From contig JALBUN010000010.1 of assembly GCA_025174535.1 (NCBI GenBank), forward strand, positions 496,001 through 560,000: 64,000 nucleotides of DNA. The letters are read 5' to 3'. Below, in pieces: positions 44,634 through 57,336 of this stretch. Within the stretch, counting starts at the first letter, position 1. Every line of letters starts with the position of its first letter. Under the pieces are notes generated by a model. The model ran no database searches. It saw only the letters and a list, made by a program, of their open reading frames with translations, and had not been told where the DNA came from. This stretch comes from Cantharellus purpuraceus. Lineage: Eukaryota; Basidiomycota; Agaricomycetes; Cantharellales; Hydnaceae. A program made the position numbers and the translations under genes.

Positions 44634-46761
44634 ATGGATCGTCTTGAATCTCTCAGCACTCAGCTTTCCCAGCTCACGATGTACGACATCAAGTCGTACT
44701 ACAACCAGGTGAGGAAGAGACGTTTGCTAGTCAAACTGTTACCGCGCTTGGGCGGGTAGTAATTGATACGGCTTGTTATTGTTCTGGGTGTGCAGGCGAA
44801 AAACATGGTGCTCAATGTGAGTGAGATGGAGGCCAAAGTGAGGGAAGCTACCAATGAGGATCCATGGTAAGTGATAAGGCGCGATTTCGCAATGTGAGGT
44901 GACCTTTGCTTATTTGTAGGGGGGCGAGCTCCACTTTGATGCAAGAAATTGCGCAAGGGTATGTCACGTCACTCTGGTGTTTGAGCATCTACTGATTATT
45001 TTTCCTTGGTGAACATGTCCAGAACGTTCAACTTGTATGTGAAGCCTTCCTTGAGTCGATTCTTGCCAACGTCCTTTCTTCAGCCAGCAATTCAATGAGA
45101 TCATGCCATGTATTTATTCACGGTTTATGGAGAAAGAGGCCAAACAGTGGCGGGAGATATACAAGGTAATTTGCAGTTTCATCTCTTCGCCTCTGCAGAT
45201 GATTGATCTTCATGTACTTACCAATGTAGGCTTTGCAATTGCTGGAATATATCATCAAGCATGGCAGTGAACGTGTGGTTGATGACGCACGCTCGCACCT
45301 GTCCACTATCAAGATGTTACGGAATTTCCACTATATAGATGACAAGGGAAAGGACCATGGCATCAACGGCAAATCTTTCAGTTCTCTTTCTATCTCAGCA
45401 CTGTATTGATTTGTTCCTAGTGCGCACCCGTGCCTCGGAGATTGCGTCACTTTTATCAGATTTAGACAAAATTCGCGCTGAACGACGCAAAGCGAAAGCG
45501 AACAGAAGTAAGTACGTGGGGACAGGAAATGATGCGATGAGTTTTGGTGGATCCGAAGGGAGATACGGTGGATTTGGCAATGATAGTATGTATAGCGGCT
45601 CGGGCGGAGGGTATAGCGGAAATACGGGTGAGTCTATCATCGTGATGTTGTTAGTCTGCTGACCTGGAGACTTTTTTTCTCGTAAGACTATTACAACGGC
45701 GGTGGTGGCTCTTCCTCGTCGTTCAGAGACGATGCAGGTAGAAAAGGATATGATGAGTATGATGCAGGCGACTACGAAGAGACACCGACGTCGCGCCGTT
45801 CCAATTCACTGCGAACTCCGACTTCACCTTCGTCTTCTAGACCCACGGGCGGTAGTGGGGGTTCTGACTCAACGTCTCGTACGGCTGCGGGCAAAGAAAA
45901 GGAGAAAGAAAAGCCTGTCGCCGTTGACGACCTCCTCGGCGATTGGGGTGATGATTCTGGTCTAGGTGCTTCGTCAACGGCGACGGCTTCCATTCATGAA
46001 AAGGCTTTGCCGGCGCTGGTTCCTCCTGTAACTAATGATGGTGCGAGAAACTTGCCTTCCAGAGAATAATGTGCTCATTTCGTTCATCAGGAGATGACTT
46101 TGATGATTTCCAGAGCGCACCTGTGTCGCCACCCCCTGCGCCCCTGGCCTTTTCCCAATCCCCGATGCAGCCATCCCCCCAAGGAAACAACGTGAAGCCC
46201 AACGTGTTCGATATTTTAAACCAAAGTTCACCGTCTACCGCCGCTCCTAAGGCTCCTGCGGGGCCAGCAGTGTCCCGTGCTCAGACGCAGCAATCCTGGC
46301 AACAGCCACCTCTCCAAGCGCAAGCTGGACGGCCCAATTACTTTGGTGGAGCTATGGGCGGCATGGGCAGCACCCCCATCTCACCGGTTCAAGCTTCATC
46401 CGCCGCCAGCGCGAGTGTAGGCTTAGCAGGGTCTGCAGCTGCAGCTCGCCCGGCGCATGGTTCGGCATCTACGGCGGTAACAACTACTGGAAAGCAGAGC
46501 GCCAACTTTGATGACCTGTGGTCACTTGGACTAGGCGCCTCGGGTAAAGCCTCTTCGGGATCTTCGGGCAGTACTGGTGCTACGACGGGGAAGTCGATGA
46601 AGGATCTGGAGAGGGAGAAGGTGCAGGCGGGAATATGGGGCGCAAGTCAAGGCCACGCAAGTCAGTCTTCTATGGGATCGTTTGGTGCGTTTGGAAGCAC
46701 GAGTGTTGGCAGCGGCACTTCCGGCGCGTCTGGTGGAGGTGGGGATGATTTGTTACTATGA
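44634..46761 (+). CDS. ENT3: ENTH-domain epsin, Ent3/epsinR type
   Basis: Nine exons: 44,634-44,708, 44,796-44,866, 44,920-44,958, 45,023-45,034, 45,084-45,165, 45,230-45,368, 45,421-45,627, 45,687-46,040, 46,091-46,761; 549 aa, in frame throughout. The ENTH domain (about residues 10-155) has YDIKSYYNQAKNM, EMEAKVREATNEDPWGASS, ALQLLEYIIKHGSERVVDD and GINVRTRASEI. It binds phosphoinositides at trans-Golgi/endosome membranes. The low-complexity tail has DDLLGDWGDD and GDDFDDFQSAP, the acidic-Phe type of motif that binds gamma-ear domains of AP-1 and GGA adaptors. So it works in clathrin traffic between Golgi and endosomes. Exon 4 is only 12 bp. Intron 6 (45,369-45,420) begins GC instead of GT. 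Confidence 0.95.
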
Positions 46762-46819
46762 CGATGAAGATGGTTGCACCGGATATAATATGCTGTTCAT
46801 GGATGGTCATTGATTCGCC

Positions 46820-46845
46820 TTTTTTTTTTTTTTTTTTTTTTTTTT
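46820..46845 (+). repeat. Poly(T) run of 26
   Basis: An uninterrupted T26 about 60 bp after the ENT3 stop, in the 288-bp space between the convergent ENT3 and reductase genes. On the minus strand it is A26. It may be a simple slippage tract or the scar of a retroposed poly(A). Confidence 0.9.
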
Positions 46846-47049
46846 GGCACGTTCAGTTTGTTCATGGTTGCAGCTGACTTCACACCTGGCTGGGTGCTTT
46901 CAACTTTCAGTCAGGCCCGTCGTATAAATACCACGCGTTGCACAAAACAAAAGAACTAGTTTTATATATTGCAAAATTCCATCCCTAGATTGATATGACA
47001 TGTAATAGAACAGAAGTTGTAGTGCGTGCTAACGTCGCAGTTCCCTATT

Positions 47050-50000
47050 TCAAGATGGCAGGTGCTGTAGTTGGTATGCAAGATACTTCTTCACCAGGGA
47101 CGGCGTCATGGGGCCAACCGCAAGCTCTGGAGCAACTTGCACAGATCGTTGCCACCCCAGCGCCGCGCTGGCATTGCTTTGAGCGACTCCTTGGTAAAAA
47201 TCAAGGAGTAGCACTGCAGGAACCTTTTCTACATCCACGTCCTGAGCAGCGATATGAGCGAGCCAGGCTTTGAGGCTGACAAGACCTAGAGGACGGGGCG
47301 AGAAGTCATGTACTGCCTTTGCGATAGCCTTCCATTGAGTCGCAACGGGGTTCTCGACGTGGAAGTACTCCAAGGAAGAGTTGCTGAGGAAGGTGTGTTT
47401 TATGATGACCGACGCCGCAATGTCAGACGGAACCCAACGTACAGGCTTTTGAGAAAAAAAAAAAAAAAAAAGGATCATCACGGAGAAGTCAACTGCGTTT
47501 TCGAAGCGTTTACTCACAGGAAGATCGTCCGGGATCAAACCCAGCACGACACTCGACCTGAGCACCATTGGGAGATGCTCAGTGAGAGTCCACGCGCCGT
47601 TGGTGGTGACGCCCGAGAGCTGGCCAACACGCACAATCGTCGCCTGGAGTCCCTTCTCCACTGCCGCCACGATCACTCGTTCGCTCACGTACTTGCCCTG
47701 GCCATAGCCCTGGTCGAGAGGCATTGAGGGATCGTCGATCGGCTCCTCAGGAACAAGCACTTGCCCAGCGGCATCGCCTACCGAGACGGCTTGCGATGGG
47801 CCTTGATATGCTCCAGCGGCAGCGGCAGACGACAAGAATATCAGCCGGGGCGTCTGAGCCTGCGGCGATGACAGGGCGAGATCGATGAGATGGCGGACAC
47901 CCGCAATGTGCACGTGCTCGTAACTCTCCAGAATGAGGTTGAAGTTGAGGTGCCATGCGGCATGGATGATGTGTGTTACATTGTCCCTGACCTTGACAGA
48001 CAAGAAAATAAGGCTGCATTCAAGCTCATCACGGACCGTGTACATACTTCTTCATATGCTTCCATTGTGAGGCCGAGATCCCCTCTAGAGAGATCAATGT
48101 CTAGATATACAATGTCGTCTTTTCGCTTGCCCAGAATGCTTGGGTCAAGTCCTCTACTTCGGAACCCTGCCGCTTGTCTCTCTTGCTGACTTGGTGAACC
48201 GCTCCTGTTTAATAAATATATCTTTGAAATGTCCTCTCTCTCCAGCAATAACGCCAGGAGGGAGCATCCTAAGAGCATACATGATCAGCGATCATACACG
48301 CCTTAGGGTAACGATGGGGAACCTACCAAGGCTCCCAGTGGAACCTGTCAGCGCAACTACCGAGCCATGCACAACTTTTGTACCAGGCTCATGGGCGCCA
48401 AAAGACGAAGAAAATTTAGCTATGGAACGTTCGATACGTTGACGCGATGAGTTGGTGAGCTGAGGCTTGTCAGTCGATGCGCGAGATATAAGATAGCCTG
48501 TGAGTCCGTCAATAGTGGGAAAAGTATATATAATGTTGTGTGCAACAGGCTGTGAAGCTGTAGGGATATTCTTGATAACGGCGAGTAGAGCGGCCCGAAG
48601 TCGGATAGCAAGCAACGAATCCATACCTACAAAAATCGGTTAGTATCCCCCGCCACGCAGCGACCAATGTTAAACAGTGCATACCATGGTCAAACAAGTC
48701 TGCTGTATCCGGGATTTCCTCGTCAAGCAGTCTTTGAACCGTCACTCTCAAAAAGGCCTTTATATCGTCCGAATTAGTCACGACCCCAGTGAAAATCCAG
48801 CCTCCTTCCCCTCCTTCTTCCAACAGTGCATAGCCGCTGTTAATCTCATCCGTATATTTATCTAATGTCTCCTTGACTTTGACGGTCGCTTTGTCCGTAG
48901 TGGCAAATGGCTTGTCCGGCGACGCAACGATGATGAGCTCGGGTACCAAACGCGAATGTCGTGGAAGAATTGAGTTTGCGTTATTGATGATTGGTTGAAT
49001 CTGGGAGAGAGACTCGGAGGTAGATTGCAAAGGGTCGGAAGGCTGAATGAGAACGCCGTTTAATGGACGACCGGCGCCAAAGACTTGCACATAACGAATG
49101 TGTTTGCTTTGTAGTAGGAGCCCCGCTAAGACAATGACTTTAGAAACAGCTTCCTCACCATGTCTATATAATCCGACCTATCTGTTTGTTGTCCGTTTTC
49201 TCGCCATTGCTTAGCACAGTCTAAAGGTAAAAGCTTTAGTCCATGGCAGCCGAGGACGGGACGAACATCAAACGTACAACATCACCTTTGCGGGAATGAT
49301 GTTTCCATAAATTGGGTCTCGTCGGATGGGGGACCCAAATATCTTCCGTTGCGTAACCATGGGGATCTTCGTGATTTATCACAGCAGGACAATCCTCTGC
49401 TGGCTAAACTCCGCACACACAAAATGAACAGGGCGATGCATGAGTCAAAGCCCAGTAAACTCACCGCGACAATCAACTCCCTCAACTCTGATGTATCATC
49501 TACAGGGATGAATTTCATATCATATCCTTCACGGAATTCGACATATTCCCAGTCTTCTGGCGGTTGCGGGTATATACTCGTAGTAGGGCCAAGTTCCGTC
49601 CTTGATGATATGACATAAAGGTTCAGTGAGAGAGACACATATTCAAGGAGACATACGCTCCAAAAGCCATGACAAGCTTCAGGCCGGCAGCGAGTAGGGC
49701 GTCCCCAGTCACCCTCTTCAGGGGCGCACCGGCAAATATCGCCATGTCGATCCCATCTGCGACTGTTTTGACAGCTTCTGGCCCAAGGTCATACAGCTCT
49801 TCCAAAATCGACGGAGGCATAGCAACGACACCACCCTTAATGAAAGGCACGTAGGTGAGGAGACTAGCAGCAGACGGAGGCTTAAGAGTCGGAGACGAGA
49901 CAAATGTGGCGAGAAAGCCTTGGGCGGGAACAAACATCCCTAACGCGAACATCCCCATGGCCTGGTATACTTGAGTGAATCGAATGGAAATACGGAGTGT

Positions 50001-50890
50001 GTGCATGACATACATGGAATAGGGGCGGAATGCTGTAAAAGGGTCGACCGACGTTTGACAAACCGTCTCCGATATGCGTTCGACATCCACCAAGGAAAAA
50101 GCTATGAGTCCAAGTAATAATCTTTGGGTGTCCTACACAGGTGTTAGTCGGTTTTCGAGCTGTACCTCGCTCGAATGAAGGAGAGCATATGGGCTCCACA
50201 GTGACAGCATCTCGTGGAACACAACTCGCCTGTAGAACCCGACGTATGCAAATAAAATGCAGGCAAGTTCATCTCCATTTCAGTTTCCTCCCGGGTCAAA
50301 CGCATCAATGGCGAGGCAGGTCCATTCGCCTTGGTTTCCAAGTTTGCAAATGGAACAACAGCGACTCCAGGAATGGATTGATCAAATACGCGACTCCCAC
50401 TGGCATCGACAACTAAGATATTCGCCTTCGAAGAACGAAGGAGGTGTTCAATTGCGGGCGGGCTATTTCTTGGAGATATCAGCAGGGGCTAGAGATGATT
50501 AGCCACAGATGGAACTAAAACTTGAACAGCACGTACGGTCCATCTGTTTAACGAACAAGCGAGCAAATTCACATAATACTCATATCCGTTCGCACCCAGC
50601 ATCCCGACAACGACTGGAGGTGTGCCGTGCTTTCGCGGCTGCAGAGCTGATGCCCTGAGTTGTTCACCCTGCAGCTTCGAAGCCCAGCATGCCCTGAGCT
50701 CTGCTGCAGCATTCTGTGCGTGCTGAATAAAGGTGGCCCACGTGATGCGCACAGAATCTGTGGGTGCGCCTGGGTACTCTTTGATGATTTGCACAACGTC
50801 CCTGGCAGGGTTCTCTAGTGCGATTTGCGTGAATAAATCTGGCACGGTGACATTGTACAAGTTCGGAGGGGTGCAACTGAGGGTAGCCAT
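47050..50890 (-). CDS. NRPS-like adenylate-forming reductase (A-T-R)
   Basis: Minus strand, twelve exons: 50,890-50,537, 50,488-50,230, 50,132-50,014, 49,961-49,657, 49,600-49,465, 49,403-49,278, 49,220-49,178, 49,125-48,685, 48,626-48,327, 48,268-48,048, 47,991-47,518, 47,445-47,050; 1,057 aa, in frame. The adenylation domain (about 30-560) has HTSGSTG (199-205), PPLFHAMGMF and SNGEKT. The carrier domain has LFDHGMDSL with the phosphopantetheine Ser598. The reductase domain has TGSTGSLG (688-695) and YGQGK (Tyr864/Lys868). Such enzymes activate a carboxylic acid with ATP, load it on the carrier and release it as aldehyde or alcohol with NADPH; the substrate is unknown. The length is normal for the class. 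LYS2 is less likely because it is longer. Intron 2 is GC-AG. No other biosynthetic gene is adjacent. Confidence 0.93.
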
Positions 50891-51596
50891 GATTGTGAAT
50901 ACCAGCGTGACGCGCACTTTTAAGTACTAATAGTCCCGGGCGTGCCGCCTCGGGATTGGTTGGCTAATGGTTACGTTCATTACCGAGCCGCCGACGAGTA
51001 ACGTGGTCTACTTCCCCTTCCTGCTTGCCCAGACTAGTAACATGGATCCTTCTGAGAGTCAGTTTTCAGCACCAGTTTTAACCTCTTTAATATAGACACG
51101 CAGGCAGGGTTCCCCCCAGATTTCCAAGTATTGGACCAAGGCACAACATGCATATCTAGATTTGTATATGCCGACAGGCGGCACGCATAGTACGCAGAAA
51201 TAAAAGGGCCGAAGGTTTAGCTGTAGGCACCAGTAGAGTCGTCGACCGCTGCGTGTACCAAAGGAAGCTCAGACCTAGTACATGTCACATATCCATCTTC
51301 TTGCTTCTCTTGCACACTTATAACGGTCACAGTCTGCCTTCGAAACTCGTGGCGGTTTGTTTGTCTGTGCGTGCCCATGGTTATGCTCCTGGATCTGCCA
51401 GTCACTGCGGCGTCAGCAACTTGCGGCCAAATCAAAGATGGAAGTCCCATTGTGGGAGATGCACCTATCAGCTATTTCTTGGGTGTACATGTCGGACATT
51501 CTACCTGGGGGGCTATGCTCTGGTGAAGGCAGTGTCGTGTTGGGCTTGACGCTTGTATGATTAGCGAAGGCTACATGCCAGCTGCTTCTATGACCC
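50891..51596. other. Intergenic, divergent promoters
   Basis: 706 bp between the reductase start (minus) and the next gene start (plus). No frame of note; it must hold both promoters. Confidence 0.6.
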
Positions 51597-52667
51597 ATGT
51601 CCTCTGAAGCTCAACCTCTTGTTGGACTAGTTGGCCATGCCTCTGTGTCCCGCCTGAGTGGTCTCAGCTCGGAGGATGGCAACTCCATACCCTCGGGAAC
51701 GGATAGCTCTCTGAGCTTTGCCTGGGGGCCTGGTGCAATCGCAGGAAAGTTTATCAAATGGATAGGAGAGATTAGTCTGGATGCTACGGTCCTTGTTATC
51801 ATACGTGGAAGACTCATGGTTATCAAACAAGCTGTGCGCAAGCGGCCACAGATGTTTCTACATGCAACCGCTCCTGCAGAGGAACAAGACTTGGAGGTGC
51901 AGCGTATGTATCAAGATTTGAAGACGCTGTGCAGGTGACCAGGTGTTCTCGAGGCGACGTATTCTCAGAGTTGCTCACCTCTCATGTCAGGGAGGAATTC
52001 TATCCGTTAGCCATCAGACGAAAAGCGGCTCGGCTTGTACTTGAGATTGCATTTTCAGTATACCTCAATCAGTTCCACACATTGGCAGAGTTTTCACGGT
52101 CTTTGTCTACAAGAGGTATGTATACTTCTACAACTGGGCCAGACTTTCGAAGATTGCATGCTAACCTCCCTCTGAAGCTACCCAAGAGGATCCTTGGGAT
52201 CGATGGAACACCTTGCTGCGGCTTAGCAACATTTCAGCCCTCAGCAGAGTCGGCAACGCTTTCCCTCTGCCTTCCGACGGTACTTGGGAAGACACGGGTG
52301 TTGGCGTAGCAGCGGCTACCACCACAGCTACATATACCACCACGTCTGGCGTCACACCGTCTGGCTTCTTTTCAGAAGCTCGTACCTCGGCGACTTCCTT
52401 GGGAGACATGAGCCGCCAGAAAATATTGGACGTTGGTGCACGCAGGATATTGTCACGTATCAAGAAGATTATTCGACAACGACCCCATATCTTCGTGAAC
52501 CCGAAAGGAGCCAAGCAGATACGGGAAGTTGACTATATACACAACGAGCTCCAGGATTTCAGTCGGTGCGCTGGATGCACCTTATTTGTGTGACGTCTGA
52601 CCAACATGGTGCCATCGTGCTAGTTTTCATGTTTCTCCCAACACGCAGCGCACGGCAGCGCGATTGA
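51597..52667 (+). CDS. Unrecognised protein with two related modules; possibly decaying
   Basis: Model: exons 51,597-51,934, 51,991-52,115 (or 52,018-52,115), 52,178-52,565, 52,649-52,667; about 280-289 aa. Module 1 has AVRKRPQMFLHA...MYQDLKTLCR followed by KAARLVLEIA. Module 2 has IIRQRPHIFVNP...IHNELQDFSR, and after the third intron the sequence TAARLILEIA is present but one frame off, so the model ends after a few residues there. Sequence similarity and intron position both indicate an internal duplication. A Thr/Ala-rich linker (TTTATYTTTSG) lies between. No domain family is recognised. The frame loss in module 2 may mean a recent pseudogene or an intron I placed wrongly. Confidence 0.5.
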
Positions 52668-53480
52668 TCCTGGAGATCGCTGTTATCGTCTCCGGTCCAA
52701 GCGGTGTCATTATTCTCGATGGTGTGTTCATTATCACCATACACGTGGTGTACAGTACGACTTGCCCTTTCGCGCAGATATCAGCAACCATCATGATATG
52801 TGGCTCCGGCTGATCCATCGGCCATATGTTCATTTCCTTCTTTCTCCAGCTATATGATGTTAGCGCTCCCAAAGCAAGTCATACACAGCAGACCCCGTGC
52901 TGTATCAACAATCATGTGCGATTTACCAAGTTGCCCACACCTGCGACTTGGCGTGCGGCTGCGGCTGCCAGACAAATGTAATCAGCGGGGTTTGAAATTC
53001 CTGGTGTGATTATATAGGCACGTGGACGAAGACCACTCTCCACAAAACCCGGCGTATAGATACGCGTGAATCTGTACTGTTGGCGCCCTAGCACCTTATT
53101 AGGTGTATTTTCGTGGACTCTGCCACGCTGACGGCGATCAAACCATGTTCGGAATACTATTATCCCGAATGTGAGTTAATACAGGGGGATCCTGAGCGCT
53201 GAGCCAGCTTGAATTTTACTACCTAATAATTTTGATACAATGTCCGCAGCGAATTGCCAGATTTGATAGACGATTTACATACATTGAGCCACTTTCCGGG
53301 TTGTCGAAGCCATTCAATCCTAATCTGATTCTGCGCTCTGCTTTCCAAATGGGTATTAGGCGCTGATCCCAACGTAGAATACGTCTCTTCAAAAGACGTC
53401 CCTGTACCTCACCTCGATCTCTTCCGTCCCCTCCCTCTGTGCCTACCCTCGGTCCCCCCGTGTCGCATTGGAACGCACCT
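52668..53480. other. Intergenic; remnant of the duplicated gene and desaturase promoter
   Basis: The first 150 bp still read LILEIAVIVSG in one frame, the lost end of the previous gene. Beyond that, no gene is seen. The last 100 bp before 53,481 are pyrimidine-rich (CCTCACC, CCCCTCCCTC), common just upstream of fungal start codons. Confidence 0.5.
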
Positions 53481-55189
53481 ATGGGTTCCAAGCGGCGTTC
53501 TCGTTCGTATCTCCAGTCTAACGAACCTTATTCGGAAGATAAGCTCCCCGAGTACACGCCTATGCAGTGGTGCGTCTTACCGACCCGGAGCGTTCGGTTT
53601 TGTGCCGGGGGCATAACGTGTTCCTACACTCAGGTCACAGAGGGAGATTCGCAACGCCGTCCCGTCACGTCTATTTGTTCGCAGCACCAAGCTTGGACTC
53701 CTGTACACTGCTCGCGATCTGGCTGTTGCAGCGCTGCTCTGGTACGGCGCGACCTTCATTGACCCCGCGTTCCGAATCTCGTGGCTGCGCGCAGTCTTGC
53801 GCCCTGGTGGTACCGAGATTGCGCGATGGATGCTTTGGCTCGCGTAGTGAGTTCGCTTAAGTTACTCGAGATAAGGATCTCATCCTGCTTCCACAGTTGG
53901 TGGTTTCAAGGGCTGACATTTACTGGCCTATGGGTCATCGGCCACGAGGTGGGTGTCTGACTATCGCCTCTGTGCTGTTCTAATCCTCGTGCTAGTGTGG
54001 ACACAACTCCTTTTCGCCATCGAGGACCTTGTGTAACGTCGTCGGCTACACCTTCCACACTCTTCTTTGGACACCTTATTTCAGTTGGAAGTACTCTCAC
54101 CATCGACATCACAGTCACCATGCGTCCATGGAGAAGGATGAATTGTGCGTCCCGTAGGCCATTTAATCGTACAAACCTCATGGTTGTTGTTAGTTATGTC
54201 CCCAGCACACGTTCACAGATAGGTCTTCCCCCAAAGAGTCAACGTTCCATCGACTATGAAGAATACCTCGGGGACACCCCTATCTATACAATGTTCAAGC
54301 TTATACGACAACAATTGCTCGGCTTCCCGGTCTATCTCCTGTCCAACGCATCGGGGCAGAAGGACTACCCTCGGTGGACTAACCATTTTAACCGTATGTA
54401 TTCTATGGTCGAAGATGGCAGGTGCTGACCCAGCATAGCGAACGCCGTGATATTCAGTTCCGGCCAGCGCAACACGATTATTCTCTCGGATATCGGCATA
54501 TTTTTCATGGCGTGGCTTATCACCTACACTAGTTCCATATTCGGATCAGCCAATGTCATCAAGTACTATGGTATACCCTGGTTGGCAGTAACACACTGGG
54601 TACGGCATCATTCCGTGTAGTAATACAACTTTGAATGTGTTTACTTGCGGTTTTAGGTGACAATGATTACGTATCTTCAGCACACGGACCCGCAGATCCC
54701 GCGCTACCGTAAGGCGGCGTGGACCTTCCAGCGTGGCGCCGCTAGTACCGTAGACCGCGATTTCCTGGGATGGCAGGGTCGGTTCTTCTTCCACGATGTC
54801 GCGCACTACCACGTGATCCACCATTTTTTCCCGCAAATGCCGTTTTGTGCGTGCCCGAGTGTTTCAGCAGTGCTATGCGATCTGACTCGTGTTCTAGACC
54901 ATGGTGAGGAGGCGACCACTTACCTCAAAGCATTCATTGGAGAACATTACGCGTATTCTAACCAGCCAGTGTTCAAAAAACTGTGGGAAAATTACAACTT
55001 TTGTCAGTTTGTAGAAGACGAGGGTACGTACACTGATCTATTCGGGTGCCATGATTGACGCCGATTTCTGACATCGTTCAAAATCATGTAGGCGATGTAG
55101 TATTTTTCAAGAACAAGCAAGGAAAGGCAATTCGCCGACCTGCCAGGCCGTCGCGCATTCGAGTGCGCCGAGCAGCAGCGGCATCGTGA
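53481..55189 (+). CDS. FAD2: Delta12 (oleate) fatty acid desaturase
   Basis: Nine exons: 53,481-53,569, 53,634-53,846, 53,897-53,948, 53,996-54,153, 54,194-54,393, 54,439-54,599, 54,657-54,846, 54,898-55,023, 55,092-55,189; 428 aa, in frame. The three His boxes of membrane di-iron desaturases are HECGH (117-121), HHRHHSHH (153-160) and HVIHH (343-347). Family marks include IRNAVPSRLF before the first membrane pair, HDVAHYHVIHHFFPQMPF, and KLWENYNFCQFVEDEG near the end. It is an ER membrane enzyme converting oleoyl to linoleoyl lipid. The length is usual. The C-terminus is basic (RPARPSRIRVRRAAAAS). An omega-3 desaturase is a less likely alternative. Confidence 0.93.
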
Positions 55190-55616
55190 TGTTTCTGTTA
55201 AACGTCAGTAAATAGTATGACGATCAGATGATGACGGCGATTACGACACGACAACTTTTCTGAAATGATGATGATGATGGTGATGCCTACCTGCCTTTTG
55301 TATTTGTTCGTTTACCTTTCTTGGCGATTGTGTCTTGGTATTGTAGATGTTACGCATCGACTGATGCACTATACATGGTTACGTATGTATTTACGAAGAG
55401 CTTATACATCCTCGAGTTGCTGCGGTGCATAGATCTTTCCCTTCAAAAAGATATCCACAAAATGTTTTTGCAATTGCAAGTCGTTTCACGGCCTGTGCGA
55501 ATACTGATGGGAGCTCCGCTGTAAAGCCCGGAATACAGTAACACCGAGTGTCACGCTTGGGTCACGGTGCCGCGGAGGCAGATCATATGCCATACTGGTA
55601 CTAAGTTATTCTGAGC
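55190..55616. other. Intergenic
   Basis: 427 bp with a short TGATGATGATGATGG run near 55,265; the promoter of the next gene is presumably here. No gene seen. Confidence 0.6.
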
Positions 55617-56955
55617 ATGGAAAGTCCGGATAATGCAGCCACCACGAACCCCGCCGCAGTGCCACTCCCCACCTCACCGAATACCACCCAAAGTGATTTT
55701 GAAGCATTGATAAACTTGCTTGGCACAGATGACCCCGATGGAGAGGATGCCGATTGTTCGTCGAAGACACCCGAGGTCAATCAACTAGCCCATAATCTGA
55801 GAGATGAGGGTGGGCGGCTGGACTTTATCAAGATCAATGCTTTATTCTCGTCCAACGGCCCAAAAACCCGCGGTTCTTCCGCAACCTCGAGCAAAACTGA
55901 TAAAGGCAGTATTGTTCGTGCGGAACATGCTCAGCCAGGGGTGGGGGGTGCTGCTGTTGTCTTACACTCTCCCACACGAACAAGTAGAGGGCCATCGCTC
56001 ATGGAGCACTCACAATCGCCAGCAGAAACAGCGGATCCATTTGGTCTCGAATCTGGGCTGCTACACGTTGCTGCCGAATCTACACCACAAACGGCCGCCC
56101 ATCCGTTTCGGTACATACAGGGCGATCTCATTGACCTCTCGTCGGATCATCTACCCTTGGCCACGGACTTGGATCATGATGGAGTTTCGCCGCCGGCCAT
56201 TCCTTCTTCATCTCATACGATTCAGTCTAATCCCCTAGTCGGTAGTGTTTTGCCCGGTCCTATTCCAATTTACTTATTCGTGTCGTCAACAGTCACAAGA
56301 GACGCCCACTTTTCTACCAGCTTCGCTGGCTCTTGCTCACCAAGAAGTGAGAGGGCTAAGGAAACGTGTCCGAGAGCTCGAAGATTTAATTAAGGAGTCC
56401 CGTGATCCAGTTTCTCCGCAGTGGGATCGCAGAAGTGAGTTCGAAGGTGACGGAACTCTCTCGTCATTCCAGACAATCTCTCCTGCCGAAAACAGCCGTC
56501 AAACATTGCCTGCGGAACCAAGCGTAATATATCGTGACGCTGAACTCGAAGGCCGATGGACCCGCATGCCAGTGACGCATGGAGTCGGTCAGGCACGGGA
56601 TCTTAATGCCCTGTCTCTCATACAGACACGTATTGCGCTCAAAGTAGGTCTCCTCTCCTCGTGGTCGTATGCACAATTGATAGAGCAATTGGTACAGTCT
56701 CTCCTGGACGACCTTGGACTACCATTCTCATGCATCCCGGGACTTCTTAAAGAAGATCGAAAATCTAGGGCGCTGCCTGCTTCTTCTTTAGAAGAAATAC
56801 ACGGTGCTCTAGATATGGTCACATTTGTCGACGAACTGGTGTGGAGACGCAGTCGGATGGGTGCGATACACGATAACCCTTATAGCGAGGAGAATGTTCA
56901 AGCTCTTAGAGATCGTCTTGAGCTTTGGGAAAAGGCTGTACGAACGCGGAGGTAA
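55617..56955 (+). CDS. Unrecognised coiled-coil protein
   Basis: Exons 55,617-56,237 and 56,293-56,955, intron GTCGGTAG...AACAG of 55 bp; 427 aa. The N-terminal 200 residues are Ser/Thr/Pro/Asp-rich and probably disordered, with DFEALINLLGTDDPDG near the start. Exon 2 opens with a short coiled coil (HQEVRGLRKRVRELEDLIKE), then a mostly helical C-terminal region (SLIQTRIALKVGLLSSW, YAQLIEQLVQSLLDDLGLP, LDMVTFVDELVWRRS). No transmembrane segment. The helical, conserved-looking C-terminus suggests a subunit of a larger assembly, but no family is recognised. Confidence 0.7.
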
Positions 56956-57336
56956 TAAAGTGACGCAGAAGAAAGCTACCCCTACTGTCCCTGGAACATG
57001 GGGATGTGCATGTGCTTTCGGTTCCTCACTGGACGTTCTTGGCTATGGGTTCCTGCGGATTACACGTCATGCTTTCGATAGCGTGACCAGCCTTCTGCAA
57101 GAGAAAGTGCGCACATAGGCGCTTCTAGGGACTTGAACTGGGCTTCCTCGTGGTGATTGTTAGTGTCAGGGGATATCACGACGGTGTATTGCCTTATTGA
57201 GGATCGGGATGTCGCGCAAAGCATGTGGCATGTGATGATCACGTGAGGACTTGTTACATACATGCAGGAGTAAGTTAGAGACCGCATTGTATTTAATCTT
57301 CGCATACGAACCGAGGGGTCGTGCGAGTCGTTCATA
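56956..57336. other. Intergenic, GH20 promoter
   Basis: 381 bp. GTATTTAATC at about 57,290 may be the TATA element of the hexosaminidase gene. No gene seen. Confidence 0.55.

Noticed and set aside
52700..53100. Further exons of the duplicated-module gene
   Set aside because: Only one short stretch (LILEIAVIVSG) resembles the first module; beyond it no frame or splice site combination continues the protein.
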